43,342 nt of DNA from positions 1-43,342 of the forward strand of contig JAFGHL010000022.1 of NCBI GenBank assembly GCA_016930155.1. The letters are read 5' to 3'. This DNA comes from Dehalococcoidia bacterium. GTDB taxonomy: Bacteria; Chloroflexota; Dehalococcoidia; GIF9; UBA5629. How positions within the stretch are numbered: the first letter of the stretch is position 1; every line of letters starts with the position of its first letter. The notes below the pieces were generated by a model. It was not told the origin of the DNA, ran no database searches, and worked only from the letters and a program-made list of their open reading frames with translations. Both the position numbers and the translations under genes were made by a program. Of the stretch, positions 1-11,783 are shown one piece after another.

Positions 1-2025
1 ACCTACGGCACCAATAACGAGTTCGGCTTCGATTACCTGCGCGACAACATGGTGCTGGATATGTCTCAGAAAGTGCAGTCGCCCATGAGCTATGCCATTG
101 TGGACGAGGTGGACAATATACTCATCGACGAGGCGCGCACACCGCTTATAATCAGCGGGCAGGCCGAGGAGGCCACCCAGAGATACTATATCTTCGCGCG
201 GCTGGTGTCGCAGCTGACTCCCGAGGATTACAAGGTCGAGGAGAGGGAACGGCAGGTCTACCTGTCGGAATCCGGCATAAACCGCATGGAGGGAATGTTG
301 CGCCGCGAGGGATTGCTCAAGGCGCCCAGCCTCTACGATCCATCTAACTATCATCTCAGCACGTTCATGGATAACGCACTCAAGGCGCAGGTGCTGTTCA
401 GGCGCGACAAGGACTACATGCTCAAGAACGGCGAGGTAATCATCGTGGATGAGTTTACCGGCAGGCTGACGTTCGGCCGGCGCTACTCGGAGGGGCTGCA
501 TCAGGCCATCGAGGCCAAGGAAAAGGTAAAGATACAGAAGGAGAGCATTACGCTGGCCACCATCACCTTCCAGAACTACTTCCGCCTTTACAGCAAGCTG
601 GCCGGCATGACGGGCACTGCGGCCACCGAGGCTGAGGAGCTTTTCAAGATATACAAACTTGACGTTGTGGTAATACCGACCAACAGGCCTATGGTACGGG
701 TGGACCACCAGGACCTGATCTATAAGGACGAGGACTCCAAGTTCAAGGCCATCGCCAATGAGATTGAGAAGCTGAGTAAGGAGGGCAAGCCGGTGCTGGT
801 CGGTACCGTCTCTATCGAGAAATCCGAACTTTTAGATGATCTGCTGATGCGCAGGGGCGTTCGGCACGAGATACTCAACGCCAAGTACCACGAGCGCGAA
901 GCTGAGATCATAAAGCAGGCCGGCAGGTTGGGCGCCGTGACCGTAGCAACCAATATGGCAGGGCGCGGCGTGGACATCATCCTGGGAGGCAAGCCGCCTC
1001 AGAAAGAGGATGGACAGGATGAGAAAGAGTCCCAGCGTAAATACGATGAATGGAAGCTGGAACACGAGAAGGTGCTGGAGCTGGGCGGATTGCATGTCAT
1101 CGGCACGGAAAGACACGAAGCCAGGCGCATCGATAACCAGCTGCGAGGCCGCGCCGGACGACAGGGCGACCCGGGGGCCTCGCAATTTTTTGTATCGCTC
1201 GAGGACGATATCGTCAAGCGCTTCGGCGGGGACCGCGTTAAAAGCGTGATGGAATGGGCCGGCATGGACGAGAATACGTCGATCGAACACCCCATGATCA
1301 GCAAGGCCATCGAGAACTCGCAGGTGAAAGTTGAGGCCTTCCACTTCGACATCCGCAAACATCTGGTCGATTACGACAATGTGGTCAACAAGCACAGGGA
1401 AGTCATTTACGGCGAGCGCGACAAGATACTGGCGGGGGCGGATCTCAAGGCTAATATCCTGGACATTGTCGAAAAGCAGATGGAACAGATCGTGGAGGAG
1501 CATTGCCACGGCTACGACGCGCCCGACCTTGAGGGCATACTGCAGGACGTAAAGGAGATATTGCCTCTTCCGGAAAACATCGCCGACATGCAATTGGATA
1601 AGCTGGGAAAGAAACAAATTGCCGGGAGGCTGATCGACTATACCCGCCAGGTGTACGATCTGAGGGAGAAAAACCAGGGCGCCGAGCAGATGAGATTACT
1701 TGAGCGCCTGGTCATGCTCAGGGTGATCGACGACCACTGGAAGGAGCACCTGACCGCCATGGACCACCTGCGCCAGAGCGTGGGGTTGCAGTCGGTCAGG
1801 CAGATCGATCCGCTGGTGGTCTACAAGAAAGAGGGAGGGGCTTATTTCGACAGCCTGATGGCAGGCATACAGCACGATATCGTGCATACGATTTTCAAGG
1901 TCAGCATCGAGAAGAAGGAGCTGCCTGCGCGCAGACCCTCACCGACGCCCGGTCAAAAGGTCGGCCGCAACGATCCCTGCCCCTGCGGCTCAGGCAAGAA
2001 ATACAAGCACTGCCACGGGAAATAG
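1..2025 (+). CDS. secA: Preprotein translocase subunit SecA, 3' part (5' truncated by window edge)
   Basis: Frame is open from base 1 ([17 protein letters not shown]...); [49 protein letters not shown]-terminal zinc motif [14 protein letters not shown]. Confidence 0.98.
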   Translation, partial: TYGTNNEFGFDYLRDNMVLDMSQKVQSPMSYAIVDEVDNILIDEARTPLIISGQAEEATQRYYIFARLVSQLTPEDYKVEERERQVYLSESGINRMEGMLRREGLLKAPSLYDPSNYHLSTFMDNALKAQVLFRRDKDYMLKNGEVIIVDEFTGRLTFGRRYSEGLHQAIEAKEKVKIQKESITLATITFQNYFRLYSKLAGMTGTAATEAEELFKIYKLDVVVIPTNRPMVRVDHQDLIYKDEDSKFKAIANEIEKLSKEGKPVLVGTVSIEKSELLDDLLMRRGVRHEILNAKYHEREAEIIKQAGRLGAVTVATNMAGRGVDIILGGKPPQKEDGQDEKESQRKYDEWKLEHEKVLELGGLHVIGTERHEARRIDNQLRGRAGRQGDPGASQFFVSLEDDIVKRFGGDRVKSVMEWAGMDENTSIEHPMISKAIENSQVKVEAFHFDIRKHLVDYDNVVNKHREVIYGERDKILAGADLKANILDIVEKQMEQIVEEHCHGYDAPDLEGILQDVKEILPLPENIADMQLDKLGKKQIAGRLIDYTRQVYDLREKNQGAEQMRLLERLVMLRVIDDHWKEHLTAMDHLRQSVGLQSVRQIDPLVVYKKEGGAYFDSLMAGIQHDIVHTIFKVSIEKKELPARRPSPTPGQKVGRNDPCPCGSGKKYKHCHGK

Positions 2026-2042
2026 TCCCGTCCCATTATTGC

Positions 2043-2083
2043 GGGCGGGTTTAAAACCCGCCCCTACGTTTAGGCTGTAGGGG
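2043..2083. repeat. Nested inverted repeats between convergent secA and acyl-CoA ligase genes (REP-like / possible bidirectional terminator)
   Basis: GGGCGGGTTT-A-AAACCCGCCC (perfect 10-bp arms), then CCCCTAC-gtttaggct-GTAGGGG (perfect 7-bp arms) sharing the CCC. Confidence 0.8.
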
Positions 2084-2090
2084 CTCCACC

Positions 2091-3782
2091 TCACACGGCC
2101 TTCTGTTTTTTTGCCTCTTCTTCCTGCAAAATGCGGCGCATGATCTTGCCGACCATCGACTTGGGCAATTCGGTCCTGAACTCCACATGCTTCGGCACCT
2201 TATAGGCGGTCAGGCGTTCTTTGCAGAAAGCCTGAATATCCTGCGCGGTGCATGTCTGGTCCGGCTTCAGGACGATCCAGGCTTTGACGGCCTCGCCCTG
2301 GACATCGTCCCTCACTCCGGCGACGCTCACCTCCAGCACGGCCGGATGCTGTGCGATAACCTCTTCCACCTCGCCCGGGTATACCTGGTGGCCGCTGGGT
2401 TTGATCAGCTCCTTCTTGCGTGAGGTGATAAAAAGATATCCGTCCTCGTCCAGGTGGCCGATATCGCCGGTATACTGCCACTCGCCGCGGAACATCTCGG
2501 CGGTGGCATCGGGACGGTTCCAGTAACCTTGCATCAGATGCGGGGCTTTCACGATGACCTCGCCGTCCTCGCCCGTTTTCAGTTCCTGTGTGCCGGTGTC
2601 GATATCGACGATCTTCATCTCCACATCCGGCGTGGGCATGCCTACCGAGCCCTCCTTCCATTTCCCCACAACGGGGCCCATGACCAGTATGCCGGATTCA
2701 GTCAGGCCATAGGCTTCCACGATCTTGCCCCCCGTCAGCGCCTCCCATCTTTTCTTGGTATCCACCAGCAGCGGGGCGGCCGCGGTAATACACATCTTGA
2801 GGTTGCTGAAATCTATTTTGCCTGATTTTACATCGGGATGGTTCATGAGGGCGATAAAGAGCGTTGCTACCCCCGGGAAGAAGGTCGGCCTGGTCTTTTT
2901 AAAGGTTGTCAGCAGATCCTTGATGTCGCGCGGATTGGGTATCAGCACAATGGGTACCGGTGGATTTACGATTGTAGAGATTAGTATCCAGTTGCCCGCG
3001 CCGTGGAAGATGGGCATCAATAAAACAGCTTTATCAACCCAGCCCTTAAGTATGGGCGAGCACCAGGCGCGAATCTGCATGGCGTTCATGACGATGCCTT
3101 GATGTGAATGCATAACACCTTTGGGGGCGCCCGTCGTGCCTCCGCTGAAAAGTATCAGTGCGGTATCGGCAGGCTCCACTTTGACGTCCGGCAGCGGCGA
3201 ATCGGCGTATTTACGCATGATCTCCTGCAGCCAGAGGTCGCCTGGCTGCAGTTCGATCCTGTGTCCCCCCTTCTTCTCCATCAGCAGAGTGAACATGGCC
3301 CGCATGAAGGGGCTCAGGTATTCCTTGATGGAGGTGGCTATGACCGTTTTCACCTTTGTTTTCGGTTGGACTTTCTTAACCTGGCTATAAAAAGGCGTCA
3401 GCACGATAACGGTCTCGGCGCCGCTGTCCTTGAGAGCGTGAATCAGCTCATCTTCCGAGTACAGCGGATTGACCTGCGCCGTGATGCCGCCTGCCTTCCA
3501 TACAGCGAACTGGCTGATTATTATCTGTGGGCAGTTGGGCATGATCAGGGCAACACGGTCGCCCTTCTTTACGCCTGTACCCGCCAGCGCCTTCGCCAGT
3601 GTGTCCACATACTCCGCAAACTGACGGTAGGATATGGTATTGCCTTTGAACCAGATCATCATGTGATCCGGGTTCTGGCTGGCGTTCTCCTCGATGACCT
3701 TGAGCAGCGTGATGTCGGGATAGGGTTGCAGACTGTGTGCTACACCTTTGTCGTAGTTTTTCAACCAGGGATAATCGGCCAC
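2091..3782 (-). CDS. Long-chain acyl-CoA synthetase / AMP-dependent ligase
   Basis: ANL motifs LILFSGGTTGAPKGVMHSH, EAYGLTESG, YTGDIGHLDEDGYLFITSRKKELIKPSGHQVYPGEVEEV; GTG start preceded by GAGGAGGT. Confidence 0.93.
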   Translation of the reverse strand: MADYPWLKNYDKGVAHSLQPYPDITLLKVIEENASQNPDHMMIWFKGNTISYRQFAEYVDTLAKALAGTGVKKGDRVALIMPNCPQIIISQFAVWKAGGITAQVNPLYSEDELIHALKDSGAETVIVLTPFYSQVKKVQPKTKVKTVIATSIKEYLSPFMRAMFTLLMEKKGGHRIELQPGDLWLQEIMRKYADSPLPDVKVEPADTALILFSGGTTGAPKGVMHSHQGIVMNAMQIRAWCSPILKGWVDKAVLLMPIFHGAGNWILISTIVNPPVPIVLIPNPRDIKDLLTTFKKTRPTFFPGVATLFIALMNHPDVKSGKIDFSNLKMCITAAAPLLVDTKKRWEALTGGKIVEAYGLTESGILVMGPVVGKWKEGSVGMPTPDVEMKIVDIDTGTQELKTGEDGEVIVKAPHLMQGYWNRPDATAEMFRGEWQYTGDIGHLDEDGYLFITSRKKELIKPSGHQVYPGEVEEVIAQHPAVLEVSVAGVRDDVQGEAVKAWIVLKPDQTCTAQDIQAFCKERLTAYKVPKHVEFRTELPKSMVGKIMRRILQEEEAKKQKAV

Positions 3783-3874
3783 TGCTTACCTCCTCGTCAT
3801 ATTATTGCCGGTTAGGCTCGAATCAGGTATAGATTATAGCATGAATACAGGATTCACATGGTAAAATAATCCTT

Positions 3875-5596
3875 GTGAAAAACGCGGAAATAGCAACAGT
3901 TTTTGAGAATATAGCCGACCTGCTCGAGCTCAAAGGTGAAAACAGGTTCAAGATACGCGCCTATGCGCGCGCCGCCGAGACCATCAGTCATCTGCCCGAG
4001 GAGATGGAATTGATGCACGAGGAGGGCAGGGATTTCCGGGACATTGCGGGCATTGGCGATGCCATCGCAGCCAAGTCGGTGGAGCTTATCGCCACAGGCC
4101 GGCTGAGGTTTTATGAAGAGTTGAAGGCCAGCCTGCCCGAGGGGATTATCAGTCTGATGGACATACCCGGCATCGGTCCCAGGACCGCATACAGGCTGGC
4201 CACCGAACTGGGTGTGGGAACCGTTGACCAGCTCGAGGCGGCCATCAGGGACGGCCGGGTGGCCGGGCTGGAAAGGATGGGAGATAAGACGGCCGCCAAT
4301 ATACTGCGCGCCATCGCAGCCTTCAGGCGCAAAGACAGGCGCATCCCCCTGGGAGAAGCCCTGCCGATGGTCGAGGAGGTGTTAGGCGCATTGCAGGCCG
4401 TGCCGGGTGTGCTCAACCTCACCCCTGCCGGCAGCCTGCGCAGGTTTAAGGAGACCGTTGGCGATATCGACCTGATGGGTACGGCAGATGACCCGGAGTC
4501 AGTTATCGCAGCCTTTATCTCGCTGCCGCAGGTGAGGGAGGTGCTGGCAAAAGGACCTACCAAGGCCAGCGTGATCTTGCCGGGAGGGCTGCAGGCCGAC
4601 CTGCGCATGGTGGAGCACGCCGATTTTGGATCGCTGCTGCAGCATTTCACCGGCAGCAAGCAGCATAATGTCACGCTGCGCACCTGGGCGCAAAAAAAGG
4701 GCTTCAGCCTCAGCGAGTACGGCATCACCGATATTAAGACCGGCGGCGTGCAGAGATTTGATCATGAGGACTCATTTTATGCTTACCTTGGATTGCAGTT
4801 CATCCCTCCCGAGATCAGGGAGGATATGGGCGAGATCGATCTGGCGGAGAGGAACGCGATCCCCGAACTGATCGAGCAAAAACATATAAAAGGTGACATG
4901 CACACGCATACCGTCGGCAGCGACGGTATAGACACTATCGAAGCTATGGCGGCCGCAGCCAGGGAGCTGGGTTACCAGTACCTGGCAATTACCGATCACT
5001 CCAGCGGGCGCAATATCGGCAGCGACAGGAAGCTGGACCGGGTCGCCAGGCAAACAGCCGAGATAAAAAGGCTCAATTCCTTATCTGCCGGACCGTATCT
5101 GCTCAACGGTGTCGAGGTGGATATAAAAGCGGACGGCAGCCTGGACCTCCCCGATGATATTCTGGCTGAGATGGATATCGTCATAGCCTCGGTTCATTCG
5201 TCCTTCTTGCAGGCCAGGGATGTGATGACCCGGCGTATCGTCGGAGCGATCAAGAATCCTAATGTGGACATGGTAGCCCACCCCACCTGCCGTAAGATAG
5301 GTGAGCGCGATCCGGTGGATGTCGACCTGGAGGCCGTGTATAGCGCCGCCGTAAAGCATGGTAAAGCTCTGGAGATAAATGCCATCCCCGACCGGCTGGA
5401 TCTCAAGGATATTCACGCCTATCGCGCGCGCGAACTGGGGGTGACCCTGGCCATTGGCACGGATGCTCATGCCGTGTACCACCTCGGTTTCATGAAGTTC
5501 GGCATCGGCGTGGCGCGAAGGGCATGGTGCCGTCCCGGTGATATCTTAAATACCAGGCCTTTGAACGAAATGCTGGCTTTCCTGCACAGGGATTAG
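3875..5596 (+). CDS. polX: DNA polymerase X family with C-terminal PHP domain (PolX)
   Basis: HhH motifs (DIPGIGPRTAYRLATELG), GSLRRFKETVGDIDLM catalytic dyad, DLRMV, PHP motif DMHTHTVGSDG; GTG start. Confidence 0.94.
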   Translation: MKNAEIATVFENIADLLELKGENRFKIRAYARAAETISHLPEEMELMHEEGRDFRDIAGIGDAIAAKSVELIATGRLRFYEELKASLPEGIISLMDIPGIGPRTAYRLATELGVGTVDQLEAAIRDGRVAGLERMGDKTAANILRAIAAFRRKDRRIPLGEALPMVEEVLGALQAVPGVLNLTPAGSLRRFKETVGDIDLMGTADDPESVIAAFISLPQVREVLAKGPTKASVILPGGLQADLRMVEHADFGSLLQHFTGSKQHNVTLRTWAQKKGFSLSEYGITDIKTGGVQRFDHEDSFYAYLGLQFIPPEIREDMGEIDLAERNAIPELIEQKHIKGDMHTHTVGSDGIDTIEAMAAAARELGYQYLAITDHSSGRNIGSDRKLDRVARQTAEIKRLNSLSAGPYLLNGVEVDIKADGSLDLPDDILAEMDIVIASVHSSFLQARDVMTRRIVGAIKNPNVDMVAHPTCRKIGERDPVDVDLEAVYSAAVKHGKALEINAIPDRLDLKDIHAYRARELGVTLAIGTDAHAVYHLGFMKFGIGVARRAWCRPGDILNTRPLNEMLAFLHRD

Positions 5597-5621
5597 GCCG
5601 ATATGACAAAACTGGGAAAAT

Positions 5622-6319
5622 ATGGTGACGTCAATGCAACAGGATAAAGACCAGGCCTGGAATGCGGCAGCGCTGGCTGGCGATGCGCGCGCCATCCAGC
5701 ACCTAAGGGAACAGCTGAAGGCCGGCAGGAATTGGTATACCGCGCTGCTTGAGGCCATTGTCATGTGGCGCAGCCCCGAGGAGGAGTACAAAGGGGAACG
5801 TTACCTTTACCTGATAGGCGGAGAGGCCTTCGACTGGCTGCGGTTGGCGGAGCGGCTTTGCGATGAGATAAGCGATTCGGTACCGGAAGATGAGATGAGC
5901 AATTTGCTCTTTTTCGACCGGCCTCCTTTCGAAATAAGCAAGCAGGAATTCAAGGCGGCGCTGGGACCGGCCAAGTATCGCGCTTACCTGAACTACCTCT
6001 ACGGCGTCCTGATAGAACAGGCTCTGCTGCTGGCTACCATCTACGAGGTCCGGAAGGCCAGCGTGGTCCCGCTTGTACCCGAGGAAGAGGCTGTCAGGGC
6101 TTATAAGAAGATCTATCGCGCGGAGCTAAGCGACCTGTTGAGCAGGTTCCAGAAAGACATGAAGTACCCGCACCGCAAATCTCTGACGCTGACCGAGCTG
6201 AAGGAGTTCACCTACTGGCTCTTCCGCTACAGGGTGAAGACCAGCGAGAAATCGAGGGTGGCCAGCGACACCAAGAAAGCGCTGCTGCTGATGTACCGCA
6301 AAATGTCCAACCGCAAGCC

Positions 6320-6323
<4 letters not shown>
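5622..6323 (+). CDS. Conserved hypothetical protein
   Basis: 233-aa ORF filling the polX-valS interval; no family recognised by eye. Confidence 0.75.
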
Positions 6324-8977
<2,654 letters not shown>

Positions 8978-8994
8978 GTATAACCCCGCGTTTA

Positions 8995-9630
8995 TTAAAT
9001 ATCCTCGTCGGGTTTCGGCAGTTTAAATATCCAAGCAACGACCCGGTGGGCAACGCCTATCAAGAGCCACGAATAAACTGCAAGATTGGCATTGATGAAA
9101 GCCAGCCCGATCGAAAGGGCGAACCAGCCCGGCGCAATAAGGTTCATTATTATACCGCGCCTGACCCATGCCGGGCCAAGCTTTGCGTCAACCAGCTTGC
9201 GGCGGGTCGCGTATATCCATAGCCCGGTGGCTGTGAAGCCGGCGCATGCCATATTAGCGGCATAGAGAACGACGCTGGCTGTCTCCTCGAAATCGCTCAA
9301 AACGCCGGTGGAGAAGGGGATAAGCACGATGAACATGAGGAAGAGGAGGTTGAGCCAGAGCAATCCCGTATCGTACTTGCGGATAACGCGGAACTGGCGC
9401 ACGTGGACAATCCAGTAAAGCCCGATAACCACGAAGCTGATGAGGAAAGCCAGGTACTTGGGCCAAAGCTCCAGCAGCGCCTGCGGCACATCCGCCCTGG
9501 AGGTGCCGTAAGGCAGCACGATATTCAGTATAAGCAGGGTTATGGCGAATGCGAATATTCCGTCGCTTAAGGAGAGCAGGCGTCCCAGGATTTTTTCGTG
9601 GTTCGGGGAAATTCTTTCATTCGATTCCAT
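8995..9630 (-). CDS. TMEM175/DUF1211-family membrane protein (putative K+ channel family)
   Basis: N-terminal RLLSLSDGIFAFAITLLILNI resembles the RxxxFSDGxFAxAxT motif; multiple TM segments. Confidence 0.8.
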   Translation of the reverse strand: MESNERISPNHEKILGRLLSLSDGIFAFAITLLILNIVLPYGTSRADVPQALLELWPKYLAFLISFVVIGLYWIVHVRQFRVIRKYDTGLLWLNLLFLMFIVLIPFSTGVLSDFEETASVVLYAANMACAGFTATGLWIYATRRKLVDAKLGPAWVRRGIIMNLIAPGWFALSIGLAFINANLAVYSWLLIGVAHRVVAWIFKLPKPDEDI

Positions 9631-9685
9631 GGTCAGGTTATCTAAGCACGCGGTTTTCCTGAATCTTTGCAGGTACTGACAGTCT

Positions 9686-10876
9686 CTATTTCAAAACTCC
9701 GCGCAGTTTATCAAGTACCCTGTCCGCCACCTCATCCTTGGGCATGAGGGGCAATTCATCAACCTTGCCTTTGCCGTCGATGATGGTCACGCGGTTGGTC
9801 TCTGTGCCGAAGCCACAGTCCTTCTCGGTGATATCATTGGCCACAATAAAATCCAGTCCTTTTCTTTTGACCTTATCTCTGGCGTTGGCGATCAGATCGC
9901 GGCTCTCGGCTGCGAAACCAACGCGTATGAAGTTGCCCCTGACCTCGTTAAGTATATCGGGAGTTTTCTCCAGTTCAACGGTCAGTTCGCTCATCTCCTG
10001 GCGCTTGATCTTCTGTGAGGCGGCCTTGACCGGCCGGAAGTCGGCCACGGCGGCGGCCATGATCAGCGCATCGGTCTTTTTCACAGAGTCCTGAACGGCC
10101 TTTAACATCTCTTCAGCCGTCCTGACGCTTATAACCTTGACACCGGGAGGCGCGGCAAGTGTGGTGGGAGCGCTGATAAGGGTTATATCCGCTCCGCGAT
10201 TGCGTGCCGCTTCAGCGATTGCGTAGCCCATCTTGCCCGATGAGTGGTTGGTCAGGCAGCGGACAGGATCCACCGGCTCCTGCGTACCACCGGCGGTGAC
10301 CACGATATGTCTGCCTGCCAGGTCGCCCTTCCTGCCGAGCACCTGCAGGGTAATGCCGAATATCTCGTCCAGCGACGTGAGACGTCCCAGTCCCATCTTG
10401 CCCGAGGCCAGCCTTCCGCGCGCCGGGCCGACGAAGGTGAAACCGCGCTTTACCAGCCTGGCTACGTTTTCCCGTGTGATTGAGTTGGACCACATGTTGT
10501 CGTTCATGGCCGGTGCGATGACGATGGGCGCCCTGGTGGCCAGCACTGTGCAGGAGATCATATCGTCGGCCATGCCGCAGGCTATTTTGGCTATGATGTT
10601 GGCGGTCGCCGGCGCGATCAGGACGACATCGGCGGCCTCGGCCAGCGCCACATGCTCGACACTGAACTCGGAGGCAATGTCCCACATGGTGGTGACCACC
10701 GGCCGCCCTGTGATATTGCGGAATGTGAGAGGTGAGATAAATTGCTGCGCCGATTCCGTCATTATGACATTGACACAGAAGCCTTCAGTGGTGAAACGGC
10801 TGGCAAGCTCGGCCGCCTTATAAGCGGCGATGCTGCCGGTTACGCCCAGTACAATGGTTTTTATTTTATTTACCAT
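9686..10876 (-). CDS. coaBC: Bifunctional phosphopantothenoylcysteine decarboxylase / phosphopantothenate-cysteine ligase
   Basis: LGVTGSIAAYKAAELASRF, APAMNDNMW, GGTQEPVDPVRCLTNHSSGKMGYAIA; the internal ATG at 10876 (MVNKIKTIVLGVTG) is favoured over the ORF-track start. Confidence 0.95.
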   Translation of the reverse strand: MVNKIKTIVLGVTGSIAAYKAAELASRFTTEGFCVNVIMTESAQQFISPLTFRNITGRPVVTTMWDIASEFSVEHVALAEAADVVLIAPATANIIAKIACGMADDMISCTVLATRAPIVIAPAMNDNMWSNSITRENVARLVKRGFTFVGPARGRLASGKMGLGRLTSLDEIFGITLQVLGRKGDLAGRHIVVTAGGTQEPVDPVRCLTNHSSGKMGYAIAEAARNRGADITLISAPTTLAAPPGVKVISVRTAEEMLKAVQDSVKKTDALIMAAAVADFRPVKAASQKIKRQEMSELTVELEKTPDILNEVRGNFIRVGFAAESRDLIANARDKVKRKGLDFIVANDITEKDCGFGTETNRVTIIDGKGKVDELPLMPKDEVADRVLDKLRGVLK

Positions 10877-10887
10877 GTTTCTTTCTC

Positions 10888-10919
10888 GGGCACACCTCAA
10901 GGTACGCCCCTATGTTTAA
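10888..10919. repeat. Imperfect intergenic palindrome (coaX-coaBC gap), same layout as 2043-2083
   Basis: GGGCACACCT-CA-AGGTACGCCC followed by CTATGTTTAA; compare ...GCCCCTACGTTTAG at 2060-2073. Confidence 0.6.
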
Positions 10920-10927
10920 ATTTATGA

Positions 10928-11695
10928 TTAGTCCCTGTTCATATTATAAATCAGGCGGAGGCCGATAAGGGTAAGGTCCGGGTTGACGATCTCTATGACG
11001 CTGGTGGCCTGCGGGGCCATGGTGGCGAAGCCGCCTGTTGCTACCACTCTGGCTTTCTCATCCAGTTCGGCCTGAATACGTTGTACCAGCCCTTCTATCA
11101 GCCCTATATACCCGAACAATATGCCCGATTGCATGGCGGCTACGGAGTTGCGGCCGATGGCCTTCTTGGGGATAGCCAGCTCGATCCTGGGTAATACCGC
11201 AGTGCGGGTGAACAACGCCTCGGTGGCGATGGCTATGCCCGGCGCAATGGCGCCGCCGATGTAGCGGCCGTCCTTTGAAACGACGTCGAAAGTGGTTGCG
11301 GTGCCCATGTCGATTACGATGACCGGTCCTCCATAGAGGTTATGGGCTGCGACAGCATTGACGATGCGGTCGGGCCCTACCTCCCGCGGGTTGTCCATAT
11401 CGATGCGGACGCCCGTCTTGACGCCGGCCTCCACGATAAGGGGAGCCTTCTTGAGGAAGCTCTTGCACACCTGCTCGAAGACGATCAGCATGGGAGGAAC
11501 CACGCTGCATACGACGACATCCTTGATCTGCGACCCTGTCACCCCCCGCCGTTCCATCAGGGACAGCATCAGATGAGCGTATTCGTCCGATGTGCGGTGG
11601 ATGGCGGTGGAGACACGCCAGGTCGTCTTGATCTTGTCCCCGTCAAAGGCGCCGAACGTAACATTAGTATTGCCTATATCGATCGCCAGCAGCAT
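10928..11695 (-). CDS. coaX: Type III pantothenate kinase
   Basis: MLLAIDIGNTNVTFGAF, GPDRIVNAVAAHNLYGGPVIVIDMGTATTFDVV, GGAIAPGI. Confidence 0.96.
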   Translation of the reverse strand: MLLAIDIGNTNVTFGAFDGDKIKTTWRVSTAIHRTSDEYAHLMLSLMERRGVTGSQIKDVVVCSVVPPMLIVFEQVCKSFLKKAPLIVEAGVKTGVRIDMDNPREVGPDRIVNAVAAHNLYGGPVIVIDMGTATTFDVVSKDGRYIGGAIAPGIAIATEALFTRTAVLPRIELAIPKKAIGRNSVAAMQSGILFGYIGLIEGLVQRIQAELDEKARVVATGGFATMAPQATSVIEIVNPDLTLIGLRLIYNMNRD

Positions 11696-11761
11696 AGTAA
11701 TTCATTATGACATAAATGAGCCTGTCATTGCGAGCGCTTAATCACGCTGTTCTTTCGGCAG

Positions 11762-11783
11762 GGGTGTAGCTTTAGCTGCGCCC
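11762..11783. repeat. Imperfect palindrome overlapping the 3' end of the nnrE/nnrD gene
   Basis: GGGTGTAGCT-TT-AGCTGCGCCC; the nnr stop codon (11772-11774, minus strand) lies inside it. Confidence 0.55.

Noticed and set aside
832-1617. 261-aa minus-strand ORF
   Set aside because: Antisense shadow of secA; composition mirrors the codon bias of the coding strand and no family motif is seen.
3108-3815. 235-aa plus-strand ORF
   Set aside because: Antisense to the well-supported acyl-CoA ligase.
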